From contig JAKFWO010000034.1 in NCBI GenBank assembly GCA_021731815.1, positions 21,263 through 85,262 of the forward strand: a stretch of 64,000 nucleotides of DNA, given 5' to 3'. The notes beneath the pieces were generated by a model. That model had not been told where the DNA came from and made no database searches. It saw only the letters and a list, made by a program, of their open reading frames with translations. Positions 33,893 to 42,842 of the stretch are shown one piece after another (the stretch's first letter is position 1; each line of letters begins with the position of its first letter). Source of the DNA: Hyphomonadaceae bacterium. Its GTDB lineage: Bacteria; Pseudomonadota; Alphaproteobacteria; Caulobacterales; Aquidulcibacteraceae. The position numbers and the translations under genes are program-made.

Positions 33893-34812
33893 GGCAGTGC
33901 ATCATGCAGCGCGCTCAGTCCGGCGAGTACCGATTGTGCGCCGTCATGGCAGACAGGTTCCACACCCTGGGCGCGCAGGCTGCGCGCATACAAGTCAGAA
34001 ATGACCTGCGCGCCGATCACTCTCACCGGAATTTCGCGCAATTCCGGGTAGGAAGCGAGAGCGCCCGCGCTGTCGGACCCGATCAGCAGACCGGAAACGA
34101 GGCTCCGCGCGGTCGGAATGGACATGCCTTCGCGCAGGCGGCGGCTGCGTGCCTCAAACAGGGTGTGGACGAGTGACGCACAAGGCGCGCCGGCGCGGGC
34201 GAGGCCCACATCGAACGCATCCGCACCGGAATCCGGCGATAATGCTCCACCGCGCAGAATCATGCTGTGGGCATCCAGCAGCGCGAAAAGTTCGCCGGTC
34301 ATGCCGGTCAGAAAATTCTCGATCCGCCCCTCACTCAGATGCACCCATTTGGTGTGGGTGCCGGGCAGGCAGAGCAGGTGCTGGCCAATGGCGAGGCCGG
34401 AATCGATCCGCATGGCACCGGCGATCTGGGTTTCCTCGCCCCGCAGCACATCGGGTGCCCCGCACGGATTGATACAGGCAAGCCCGGGGGCGATCGCGAT
34501 CGAAAGCCCGCCTGCCTCGAAGCGCAGCACCCCTTTCGGGAATTCCCCGGGGCGCGACGGGCAGTCGAGATAGGGTACCTCGCGCCAGCCCAGATTGGAG
34601 CCGATCGCCCCGCACAGGGTGACCGAACCGATTTCATGCCCGGCCCGCCAGCCGGCGATCAGCGCCAGCAGGATGTCTCCCGGGTCGCGTCCATTGAGTG
34701 CGCCCACACCGGGTCCGTGGGCGTCGGCGAGGATTTCCCCGTCCCGGTACAGATACAGCCGCAAATGACTGTTACCCCAATCGCCGAGAATGATTGGCGC
34801 GAGAAGGGTCAT
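33877..34812 (-). CDS. dgoK: 2-dehydro-3-deoxygalactonokinase
   Basis: DgoK phosphorylates 2-dehydro-3-deoxygalactonate to the substrate of DgoA. The 311-residue protein begins MTLLAPIILGDWGNSHLRLY, where GDWGNSHLR is the family's phosphate-binding opening, and has LCLPGTHTKWVHLSEGRI in the centre. The start at 34812 has GGAG just upstream; an upstream extension has no homology. First gene of the kinase-aldolase-lactonase run. No dehydratase, dehydrogenase, transporter or regulator for galactonate is adjacent. Confidence 0.9.
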   Translation of the reverse strand: MTLLAPIILGDWGNSHLRLYLYRDGEILADAHGPGVGALNGRDPGDILLALIAGWRAGHEIGSVTLCGAIGSNLGWREVPYLDCPSRPGEFPKGVLRFEAGGLSIAIAPGLACINPCGAPDVLRGEETQIAGAMRIDSGLAIGQHLLCLPGTHTKWVHLSEGRIENFLTGMTGELFALLDAHSMILRGGALSPDSGADAFDVGLARAGAPCASLVHTLFEARSRRLREGMSIPTARSLVSGLLIGSDSAGALASYPELREIPVRVIGAQVISDLYARSLRAQGVEPVCHDGAQSVLAGLSALHDALPWGIN

Positions 34813-34856
34813 GGCAGCTCCGGCCTGTGAATCGAGTCTGACATTCGGCGCTTTAA

Positions 34857-34878
34857 GGCGAAAGGGATGTTTTTCGCC
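34857..34878 (-). terminator. candidate terminator after ppdK
   Basis: On the minus strand GGCGAAA and TTTCGCC form a 7-bp stem with an 8-nt loop, 5 nt after the ppdK stop and before dgoK. The stem is short and only TT follows, so it is a weak candidate. Confidence 0.35.
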
Positions 34879-34882
34879 GCCC

Positions 34883-37564
34883 TCATTTCTCCCGCAGGAT
34901 TGCCGCCTGAGCGGCAGCCAATCTCGCAATCGGGACCCGGAAGGGCGAACAGCTCACATAATCGAGCCCGATTTCCTCGCAAAAACTGATGGTTGCCGGG
35001 TCGCCGCCATGTTCGCCGCAAATGCCGGTCTTGAGGACGGGGCGCGCGGCCTTGCCGCGTTCGAGCGCGATGCGCATGAGATCGCCAACGCCGTCCTGAT
35101 CGAGCGTCTGGAACGGGTCCTTGTCGTAAATACCGAGATCGGCATAGATTTTGAGGAAGCGGGCATCGTCACGCGACATGCCCAGCGTCGTCTGGGTCAG
35201 ATCATTGGTTCCAAAACTGAAGAACTCTGCGGCCAGCGCGATATCGCCGGCGCGCAGGGCCGCGCGCGGCAATTCGATCATGGTCCCGACGCTGAAGGGG
35301 ATTTCCTGACCGGTCGCAACACGGCATTCATCGGCGACCCGCGATACATTGGCCTTGAGAATGTCGAGTTCCTTTTTCGCGCTGACCAGCGGGATCATGA
35401 TCTCGACATTGGGCATGAATCCCGTGCGGGCGGCGACGGCACCGGCGGCCTCGAAAATCGCGCGCGCCTGCATGTCGTAGATCTCGGGGAATGTGATCCC
35501 GAGCCGGCAGCCGCGATGACCCAGCATCGGGTTGGATTCATGCAATTCCCCCGCGCGCGCCATGAGCGCCGATGCCGGCAGGCCGGTCGCCTCGGCCACT
35601 GCGGCGATGTCCTTTTCGCCATGGGGCAGAAATTCATGCAAGGGCGGGTCGAGCAGCCGGATGGTTACCGGACGCGTGCCCATGATTTCGAACAGGGCCT
35701 CGAAATCCCCGCGCTGGACCGGCAGCAGCTTCGCGAGCGCCTTGTTGCGGTCGGCGAGGCTGTCGGCGAGGATCATTTCCCGCACAAAGGCCACGCGTTC
35801 ATGGTCGAAAAACATGTGCTCCGTGCGGCACAGCCCGATACCCTCGGCACCGAAATCGCGCGCCATGCGTGCATCGGCCGGGGTTTCGGCATTGGCGCGT
35901 ACGCGCAGGCGGCGACGCTCATCCGCCCAGCCCATCAGCGCACCAAATGGGCCCGATAATTCCGGCTGCACCAGTTGAGCCGCGCCCGCCAGCACCTGGC
36001 CGGTCGATCCATCGACACTGATGATCTCGCCCTTGCGCACCACGCGCCCGCCAATGGAGAACTGGCCGGCGGCCTCATCGATCCGCAGCCCGCTGGCCCC
36101 GCACACACAGGCCCTGCCCATGCCGCGCGCCACCACTGCGGCGTGGCTGGTCATGCCGCCCCGCGCCGTGACGATCGCCCGCGCCGCATGCATGCCATGG
36201 ATGTCCTCGGGCGCCGTGTCGACGCGCACCAGAATGACGGCCTTCCCGTCGGCAGCGAGGGTGGCGGCCTCATCGGGGTCGAACACCACTTCGCCGACGG
36301 CAGCGCCCGGCGAGGCGGGCAGCCCGATCGCCAGCACATCGCGTTTGTAATTGGGCGAAATGGTCGGGTGAAGCATCTGGTCGAGCGCTTTGGCGTCGAT
36401 GCGCAGAATGGCTTCGTCCCTGGTGATCAGACCCTCGCCGACCATGTCGACCGCAATACGCAAGGCGGCCGGCGTGGTCCGCTTGCCGTTACGGGTCTGG
36501 AGCATGAAGAGGGTTCCCTCCTCGATCGTGAACTCGATATCCTGCATGTCGCGATAATGGCGCTCGAGGCGCGCGGCGATCGCCGACAATTCAGCGAAAG
36601 CGACGGGCATCGCCTCTTCCATCGAGGGCTCCCGCCCGCCCAATTGGGCACGCGCGGCGCGCGAGATGGCATTGGGCGTGCGCAGGCCGGCAACGACATC
36701 CTCACCCTGGGCATTGATGAGGAATTCCCCGTAAATGGCGTTCTCACCGGTCGAGGGATTGCGCGTGAAGGCGACGCCGGTCGCAGATTTCAGCCCCATA
36801 TTGCCGAACACCATGGCCTGGACCGTAACCGCCGTGCCCCAGCTTTCGGGAATATCGTGGAGCTTGCGATAGAAGATCGCGCGGTCATTCATCCAGGAGC
36901 GGAACACGGCCTCGATCGCGCCCCATAATTGGGTACGGGGATCCTGGGGGAAAGGCTGTCCGGTGCGGCGCAGCACGATATCCTGGAATTGCGCAACGAT
37001 TTCAGTCCAATCCTCGTGTCCGAGATCGAGGTCATTGCGAAAATCGCGCTCGTCCTTGTAGACCTCCAGCGCGTGCTCAAAGGCATCATGCGAGACCCCC
37101 AACACGACATGGGAATACATCTGGATGAAGCGGCGATAGGAATCCCAAGCAAATCGCCGGTCGCCCGAACGCGCCGCCAGCCCCTCGACGCTCGCATCGC
37201 CGAGGCCGAGATTGAGCACCGTATCCATCATGCCGGGCATGGAGGCCCTGGCACCCGAGCGCACGGAGACGAGCAGCGGATTGGAAGGGTCGCCAAATCG
37301 CTTTCCGGTCAGGGTCTCAAGTGCCTCCAGCGCCTTTCCGGCTTCCTCGGACAGGCCTTCGGGCATACGGCGCCCGGCCGCATAATAGTGATTGCAGGTT
37401 TCGGTGGTGATCGTGAAGCCTGGCGGCACCGGCAGGCCGAGCAGCGACATCTCGGCGAGATTGGCCCCCTTGCCGCCGAGAAGATTGCGCAGGCCCGAGG
37501 CGCCATCGGCCCGGCCACCGCCGAAGGAATAGGTTCTTTGCCGTTCGGCAATCATTTCGGACAT
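34883..37564 (-). CDS. ppdK: pyruvate, phosphate dikinase
   Basis: PPDK interconverts pyruvate, ATP and phosphate with phosphoenolpyruvate, AMP and pyrophosphate; here it can serve gluconeogenesis from pyruvate, including that from galactonate. The 893-residue protein has the N-terminal ATP-grasp domain (LLGGKGANLAEMSLLGLPVP), the swivelling domain with the phospho-His in TARGGMTSHAAVVARGMG (about residue 470), and the C-terminal barrel with GICGEHGGDP near the end holding the catalytic Cys. The start at 37564 gives MSEMIAERQRTYSFGGG; a longer in-frame lead has no family match. Length is normal. Confidence 0.95.
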   Translation of the reverse strand: MSEMIAERQRTYSFGGGRADGASGLRNLLGGKGANLAEMSLLGLPVPPGFTITTETCNHYYAAGRRMPEGLSEEAGKALEALETLTGKRFGDPSNPLLVSVRSGARASMPGMMDTVLNLGLGDASVEGLAARSGDRRFAWDSYRRFIQMYSHVVLGVSHDAFEHALEVYKDERDFRNDLDLGHEDWTEIVAQFQDIVLRRTGQPFPQDPRTQLWGAIEAVFRSWMNDRAIFYRKLHDIPESWGTAVTVQAMVFGNMGLKSATGVAFTRNPSTGENAIYGEFLINAQGEDVVAGLRTPNAISRAARAQLGGREPSMEEAMPVAFAELSAIAARLERHYRDMQDIEFTIEEGTLFMLQTRNGKRTTPAALRIAVDMVGEGLITRDEAILRIDAKALDQMLHPTISPNYKRDVLAIGLPASPGAAVGEVVFDPDEAATLAADGKAVILVRVDTAPEDIHGMHAARAIVTARGGMTSHAAVVARGMGRACVCGASGLRIDEAAGQFSIGGRVVRKGEIISVDGSTGQVLAGAAQLVQPELSGPFGALMGWADERRRLRVRANAETPADARMARDFGAEGIGLCRTEHMFFDHERVAFVREMILADSLADRNKALAKLLPVQRGDFEALFEIMGTRPVTIRLLDPPLHEFLPHGEKDIAAVAEATGLPASALMARAGELHESNPMLGHRGCRLGITFPEIYDMQARAIFEAAGAVAARTGFMPNVEIMIPLVSAKKELDILKANVSRVADECRVATGQEIPFSVGTMIELPRAALRAGDIALAAEFFSFGTNDLTQTTLGMSRDDARFLKIYADLGIYDKDPFQTLDQDGVGDLMRIALERGKAARPVLKTGICGEHGGDPATISFCEEIGLDYVSCSPFRVPIARLAAAQAAILREK

Positions 37565-37739
37565 GGGGAAATCCTGGTTGATTTCAGGCGACGTCGAGAT
37601 CGCGCGGCACAACCATGATCCGGAACCCGGCGCTCTGCCCAAACAGTTGAACCCGCAGGTTCTGATAGCTTTGGTTTCACGCCAACGAAAGCCCCGCAAT
37701 GCGGCAATCGCACAGGGGCAGGCGCACAGGGGCAGATCC

Positions 37740-40322
37740 TTAATGGATTGCTGCGCGCGCGGCCGCCAATTCGTCGCGCACACAGCTCGCCACCTGGGTG
37801 AGCGAAAATGGCTTGCGCAACAACGCCACGCGGCCGGATTTTTCTGAGGCCAGCAGCGTCTCGAAATCGCGCTCGGTATAGCCGGTGATGAACAGAACGG
37901 GCATTTCAAGTCCGATAATGGGCCGGACATTTTCGAGGAATTTCGGACCATCCATTCCGGGCATGACAACGTCAGAAATGATGAGGTCGAATGCCGGTTC
38001 GCTCCTGATCAGATCGATGGCCTCGAACCCATCGGCGGCGGCAGTCATCTCATAGCCGCTGCGTTGCAGCAATTCACTGAGAATGATCCGCACATCGGGT
38101 TCGTCCTCGACGAGCAGAATGCGTCCGCGTCCCGCAAGGCTCTCAAGCTTCACCGGCTTGTCGGAATTGGCGCTGCGCGCGGCCGACGGGTCGGTCGGCA
38201 TGGGCCCGTCATAGGCCGGAAGGAAGATCTTGAACGTTGTTCCTCTCCCGATCTGGCTGACGGGATAGATATAGCCGCCCGATTGCTTGACCACGCCCCA
38301 GACGGTCGACAGGCCGAGCCCGGTCCCCTTGCCGGCTTCCTTGGTGGTGAAAAAGGGTTCGAAAATCTTGCCCAGAATGTCGGGCGGGATCCCGGGCCCG
38401 CTATCGGCGACATCGATCAACAGATATTCGCCATCGACCACATGCGAAAAGCCCTGTGCCTGGGCCTCGATTCCGGTGGCGCGGCGCGTGCGGATGACCA
38501 GTTTTCCGCCTCCGTTTTCCACCATGGCGTCGCGCGCATTGACCGCGAGATTCATGATGGCGGTCAGAAGATGATTGCGGTCGGCCCGGACAAAGGGCAG
38601 GTCCCGGCCGTGATCGAGTTCGATGGTGACGCTTTCATCCATCAATTGACGGAGCAGAATATTATAGCCGGAGAATATCTCGGAAATATCCAGCACTTCG
38701 CGCTCGAAAGTCTGTTTGCGCGAATAGGCCAGCATGGCCTGCACGACCTGGGCTGCCTCGTTGACGGTCTGGCTGATGCCATAAATATCCTCGAAAGAGG
38801 GGTCGTCCCGGGTATGGCGCCAGAACAATTTGTCGCAGCGCAAACGGATCGCCAGCAGCCAATTGTTGAATTCATGGGCAAGCGTCCCGGCCAATTGACC
38901 GATGGACTGGAGCTTCTCGCTCTGGAACAGCCGTGCTTCGAGCTTCTTCTTTTCGGTGAGGTCCACGAGATAGGCAATTGCCCCGCCTTTGGCAGCGGTG
39001 ATCGACAGATGGACATTGCGGGGCTCATCGCCCGCCAATTGCAATTCCTGTGGGCTGTCCATGGCATCGCGAATGGCCTGGGCAAGCGCATTGGGTCCGC
39101 TTTCGGCCAGGAATAATTCGGAAAACCGTTTGCCGATTACCGCCCGCCCCGCCGAGATATGGAGCAGATTGGGATTGGCGTCCTCGATCAGGCTCTCGGC
39201 AGGATCCTCGCCGGTCAGCCGCGCCGCCCCGAACGGCATGCTCTCGAACAGGGCATCGCCGGAAGCCCGCAGCGGCCGCAGGGAGGATTCCGCCACAAGG
39301 CGCTGGGCCATCGCGTGGGAATAGATGTTCGGGGTGAACACCACCGAACGGGACAAGCCGTCGCCATCGGCCTCGTCGGGCCAGGAGGTGATGATGATCG
39401 CGGGGATCTCCACTCCGTCGCGCGGGCGCAACATCACCTCGGTGCGTTGGGCCGCCCGTTTCTCGCGCCGCAGGATGACGCCCGGATCGGCGCGCACAAT
39501 ATCCTTGAGACGCGGATTGGGGGAATCAGCCGAAAGCCCGAGCCAGGCACGCAATGTGGTGTTGAGATAGACGATGCGTCCGTCGCCCGCGGCCGAGAAA
39601 AAACCGATCGGCGCCTCATCGATATAATGACTGCGCGCGCTGCCCGGCTGCATCCCCGCACCCGAAAGCGCGCGCAGGCGCCACAGCGCCTTGCCATTGG
39701 GAAGTGCGGAAACGATGCCCTCGTACCGCTCCGGTCCCTCGGCGCGCTCTGGCCCGGCATCGAGCAAGGCCATCAGGGCAGGCAGGGTTTCGCTCGCCGC
39801 TTTACCGGCCTTGGCGGCGCGCGCCAGCCGAAACAGGGGGCCAGATCCCCCGGGATTGGCCCCAAACATCATGTCGAGGCTGGGCGGACGCTCATTGTCG
39901 CCCGATACGCGCAATTGTCCGGCAAGAGAATGCCACGCTTCATTGGCCGCCACAGGGACACCGCTGCGTTCACTTACCAATGCTGGCTCGGCCAGCGCCG
40001 CGAGAAATCCGAATTGTGCCCGTTGACTGGCATTGGCGAGGTTTTCGGCCGCCCCCTGTTCCGGATAGAGCCCGAGACGACGCCCACCCCCATGCATGAT
40101 CCAGATCAGGAGCACGATGGCGGCCGCACCGACCCCGATCAACAGCACCCGCCCCGAGGTTCCGAGCGCCGGCAACAATACCGCCGCCGCCGCAGTCGCA
40201 AAGGCACACAATGCCAGCCCAAGCCAGAATGTCAGCCGTCCGATGTCGAATTTTCCGGCCTTCGGTTCTCGCGAGCCCGTGGATCTGGTGTTCCCGGAAG
40301 CGGAACGGGTTTCGTCGGTCAT
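37740..40322 (-). CDS. cckA: hybrid histidine kinase CckA
   Basis: CckA phosphorylates ChpT, which feeds CtrA and CpdR, to control cell cycle, motility and polarity in alphaproteobacteria. The 860-residue protein has two membrane helices (about 27-50 and 60-80), PAS-like domains, the His box [16 protein letters not shown] (His about 483), a full ATPase domain ([38 protein letters not shown]) and a C-terminal receiver with [12 protein letters not shown] and the Asp in [10 protein letters not shown] (about 786). HEFNN replaces the commoner HDFNN. It follows flhB on the same strand, a linkage I recall from Caulobacter. The ATG at 40349 is an alternative start. Confidence 0.92.
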   Translation of the reverse strand: MTDETRSASGNTRSTGSREPKAGKFDIGRLTFWLGLALCAFATAAAAVLLPALGTSGRVLLIGVGAAAIVLLIWIMHGGGRRLGLYPEQGAAENLANASQRAQFGFLAALAEPALVSERSGVPVAANEAWHSLAGQLRVSGDNERPPSLDMMFGANPGGSGPLFRLARAAKAGKAASETLPALMALLDAGPERAEGPERYEGIVSALPNGKALWRLRALSGAGMQPGSARSHYIDEAPIGFFSAAGDGRIVYLNTTLRAWLGLSADSPNPRLKDIVRADPGVILRREKRAAQRTEVMLRPRDGVEIPAIIITSWPDEADGDGLSRSVVFTPNIYSHAMAQRLVAESSLRPLRASGDALFESMPFGAARLTGEDPAESLIEDANPNLLHISAGRAVIGKRFSELFLAESGPNALAQAIRDAMDSPQELQLAGDEPRNVHLSITAAKGGAIAYLVDLTEKKKLEARLFQSEKLQSIGQLAGTLAHEFNNWLLAIRLRCDKLFWRHTRDDPSFEDIYGISQTVNEAAQVVQAMLAYSRKQTFEREVLDISEIFSGYNILLRQLMDESVTIELDHGRDLPFVRADRNHLLTAIMNLAVNARDAMVENGGGKLVIRTRRATGIEAQAQGFSHVVDGEYLLIDVADSGPGIPPDILGKIFEPFFTTKEAGKGTGLGLSTVWGVVKQSGGYIYPVSQIGRGTTFKIFLPAYDGPMPTDPSAARSANSDKPVKLESLAGRGRILLVEDEPDVRIILSELLQRSGYEMTAAADGFEAIDLIRSEPAFDLIISDVVMPGMDGPKFLENVRPIIGLEMPVLFITGYTERDFETLLASEKSGRVALLRKPFSLTQVASCVRDELAAARAAIH

Positions 40323-40460
40323 TGGGAAATCCCGGAAGCTGTCGAACAAAAAACTCGATCGGCATCGTCCGCACGATCGTACACAGTGTGAACCGATTCG
40401 GACTTGCGCGTTTGCGTCCCCTCACCCGGTTCAGGTTACCATTCCGTTCATCCCGATCAC

Positions 40461-41552
40461 TCATTCGGGCCTTCGGATCTGCCGGTTCCGGCTCTTTGCG
40501 GTTTCGAGATTCATGATGAAACCGATGATTTTGGCCACCGCTTCGTAATGTTGCCGCGGAATTGGAGCGTCGATATCGGCGGTGGCGAACAGCGCGCGTG
40601 CGAGAGGTGGATCCTCGAGCACCGGAACCTTGTTCTCCTCGGCAATGGCGCGGATGCGGAGCGCCACCGCGTCCACCCCCTTGGCCACGCAAATCGGGGC
40701 GGGGGTCTCGGCCTCGACATAACGCAGGGCGACCGCATAATGGGTCGGGTTGGTGACGATAACAGTGGCCGTCGGCACGGCCTGGATCATGCGGCGCTTC
40801 GAGCGCTCCTGCCGGATCTGGCGCAGCCGCGCTTTGAGCTGGGGATCGCCCTCGGATTCCTTCAGCTCCTCCAGCAATTCCTGGCGGCTCATCCGGTTGC
40901 GGCGGATATGGGAACGATATTGCAAAAAATAATCGAGCGCGGCGACCATTCCGATGACGATGAGCGAGGCGGTCAGCAATTGCCCTGCGAGATCGGCAAA
41001 TAATTTCGGCAACGCGGCGGGGTCGAGCCCGGGATAAAGGTCGAATTCCTTCTGGCGCGGGCCGATCACCGACCATAGAGCGAAGCCGATTGCGGTCAGC
41101 TTGAGGACATCCTTGAGCCAGCGCGTCAGCGCATCGCGCCCGAACAGGCGCCCGAAGCCGGAAATCGGGTTGAGCCGGGACAGATCGGGTTTGAGCTTCG
41201 CCGCCGTGAACACCGGCTGGGCCTGGGCGAGCTGACCGATCAGCGCGGCCAGAAACCCGACCAGAAACAGGATCCCCGCAGATCCCATCACCGCGCCGAA
41301 AATCTCCCAGGACAATCGCGTGAAGCCCGGCCCCGATACCGGCATTTCGTGCGGGCGCTCCAGAAACGCGCGCAAGGGCCCGTTCAGACCCCGCGTCACA
41401 CCGCCCATCAGGACGGCCATCACGGCAATGCCCAGAAAGCCGAACCAGATCGATACATCCTGCGATTTGACCAATTCGCCCCGCTTGCGCGCTTCCTCGA
41501 GCTTGCGCGGGGTGGGTTCCTCGGTTTTCTGGCTCTGGTCGGTGGATGACAT
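40461..41552 (-). CDS. flhB: flagellar export gate protein FlhB
   Basis: FlhB is the substrate-specificity switch of the flagellar type III export gate. The 363-residue protein begins with the conserved cytoplasmic EEPTPRKLEEARKRGELVKS, has four membrane segments, and carries the autocleavage site NPTH in VTNPTHYAVALRY (about residue 269), followed by GVDAVALRIRAIA. The C-terminus is basic. It starts 7 nt after fliR and precedes cckA by about 140 bp. Confidence 0.97.
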   Translation of the reverse strand: MSSTDQSQKTEEPTPRKLEEARKRGELVKSQDVSIWFGFLGIAVMAVLMGGVTRGLNGPLRAFLERPHEMPVSGPGFTRLSWEIFGAVMGSAGILFLVGFLAALIGQLAQAQPVFTAAKLKPDLSRLNPISGFGRLFGRDALTRWLKDVLKLTAIGFALWSVIGPRQKEFDLYPGLDPAALPKLFADLAGQLLTASLIVIGMVAALDYFLQYRSHIRRNRMSRQELLEELKESEGDPQLKARLRQIRQERSKRRMIQAVPTATVIVTNPTHYAVALRYVEAETPAPICVAKGVDAVALRIRAIAEENKVPVLEDPPLARALFATADIDAPIPRQHYEAVAKIIGFIMNLETAKSRNRQIRRPE

Positions 41553-41558
41553 TTGGGC

Positions 41559-42311
41559 CTACAGGAATCCGCGGAAGAAGGTTTCGAGCCCGTCGGCAAA
41601 TACCATCATCGCCGATCCGAGCGAAGCCATGAAGATGAACAAGGCCAGTTCGATCGAGGGCCCGATGCCGATGAAGAATACCTGAATCTGGGGCGCGAGC
41701 CGCGAGAGGATGGCGAGTGCCGCATTGAACACCAGTCCGAACACCAGAAGCGGGGCTGACATTTGCATCCCCAGCCGGAACATCGTCGAGACCGCACTCA
41801 CCACGAGTTCGAGCCCGTCGCCGAAGGGCGGCATGTCGCCGGCGGGGAAGCGGGCATAGGATTGCGCGGCCGCCAGCAGAAACATGTGATGAAAATCGCC
41901 GGCCATGACCACGGCGAGCGCCGTGACCCCCGCGAATACGCCGAGTGTTGCGTTCGGAACCCCATTCGCCGGGTCGAAAAATTGTGCGAAGGCGAGGCCG
42001 CTCTGCAATGCCCCGATCTGGCCCATGACATGGACAGCGCCCATCAAGATCCGCCCGCAAGTGCCGATCAGCAGCCCCACCACGATTTCCGCGAACAGGA
42101 TTTCAAGCACGCCCGGCAGATCGCCCGGCTGGGCCGGCAGAACGGGCCGCAAGGCGGGGGCCGCGGCCATCGCCGTCAGCAGCGCCACCACCAGCCGGAA
42201 ACGACCGGGCACCGAATTCTCGCCGATTCCCGGGCTCAGCATCAGGATCGCACCCGCGCGAATGAACACGATGGTTCCCGCCCATAGATAGAGTGCGATC
42301 GTGTCCGCCAT
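41559..42311 (-). CDS. fliR: flagellar export gate protein FliR
   Basis: FliR builds the export gate with FliP, FliQ and FlhB. The 250-residue protein has six membrane segments, with LSPGIGENSVPGRFRLV near the N-terminus, then GQIGALQSGLAFAQFFDP, the family's longest conserved stretch, and LAILSRLAPQIQVFFIGI near the end. It lies between fliQ and flhB in the standard order with 6-30 nt gaps. Length is normal. Confidence 0.95.
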   Translation of the reverse strand: MADTIALYLWAGTIVFIRAGAILMLSPGIGENSVPGRFRLVVALLTAMAAAPALRPVLPAQPGDLPGVLEILFAEIVVGLLIGTCGRILMGAVHVMGQIGALQSGLAFAQFFDPANGVPNATLGVFAGVTALAVVMAGDFHHMFLLAAAQSYARFPAGDMPPFGDGLELVVSAVSTMFRLGMQMSAPLLVFGLVFNAALAILSRLAPQIQVFFIGIGPSIELALFIFMASLGSAMMVFADGLETFFRGFL

Positions 42312-42341
42312 AGGCTGGGCCAGCTCCGAAAACGGGGAAAA

Positions 42342-42605
42342 TCAGAATTTGGCGATTTTTGCGAATAATTCCTGGGTGAATGCGCCCAGAAGCGCTCCCA
42401 TCAGCGGCAGGCAGATCAGCAACATGAGAAAGGTCGCGATGATCTTGGGCACGAAGACGAGGGTCTGTTCCTGAACCTGGGTCAGCGCCTGCAACAGGGC
42501 AATCACCCCACCGACGATCAGGCCCACCAGCATGACGGGCCCCGAGATGACGAGCGTCAGCCAGATCGCATCCCGGGCAATGTCGAGCACTTCTGCACTG
42601 GTCAT
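42342..42605 (-). CDS. fliQ: flagellar export gate protein FliQ
   Basis: The 87-residue, two-helix protein begins MTSAEVLDIARDAIWLTLVI and holds ALLQALTQVQEQTLVFVPKI, the FliQ signature. The start at 42605 is preceded by GAAGGAAAAG; an earlier in-frame start would make the protein longer than usual. It is the first gene of the fliQ-fliR-flhB(-cckA) run. Several TTAA(C) half-sites upstream (42617-42705) could be CtrA contacts, as in Caulobacter fliQ, but none has the ideal 7-bp spacing. fliP is not adjacent. Confidence 0.95.
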   Translation of the reverse strand: MTSAEVLDIARDAIWLTLVISGPVMLVGLIVGGVIALLQALTQVQEQTLVFVPKIIATFLMLLICLPLMGALLGAFTQELFAKIAKF

Positions 42606-42842
42606 GGCCGCTTTTCCTTCGTTAACCATCTGCGCAAGAGCTGGCACCAGAAGCTGGCGCTTTCAGCACGCAATGGTTAAGCTTGGCACCGAAGCCGTTA
42701 ACGAAAGATGTCAACCCGGCAAAAATTGCCGGGTTCGGGGCTGGAAAATGTGAAGAATGTCTTGCGGAAAAACCCGCAATTTGCATTTTTTCTTGTGGAT
42801 TTCGGTGGTTTGGCCGGGTTTGGGTCTGGAGAGAGAGAGACG

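Noticed and set aside
34790..36928. Two long plus-strand frames opposite ppdK
   Set aside because: They are shadows of GC-rich codons; translations have no domains, and PPDK on the minus strand is unambiguous.
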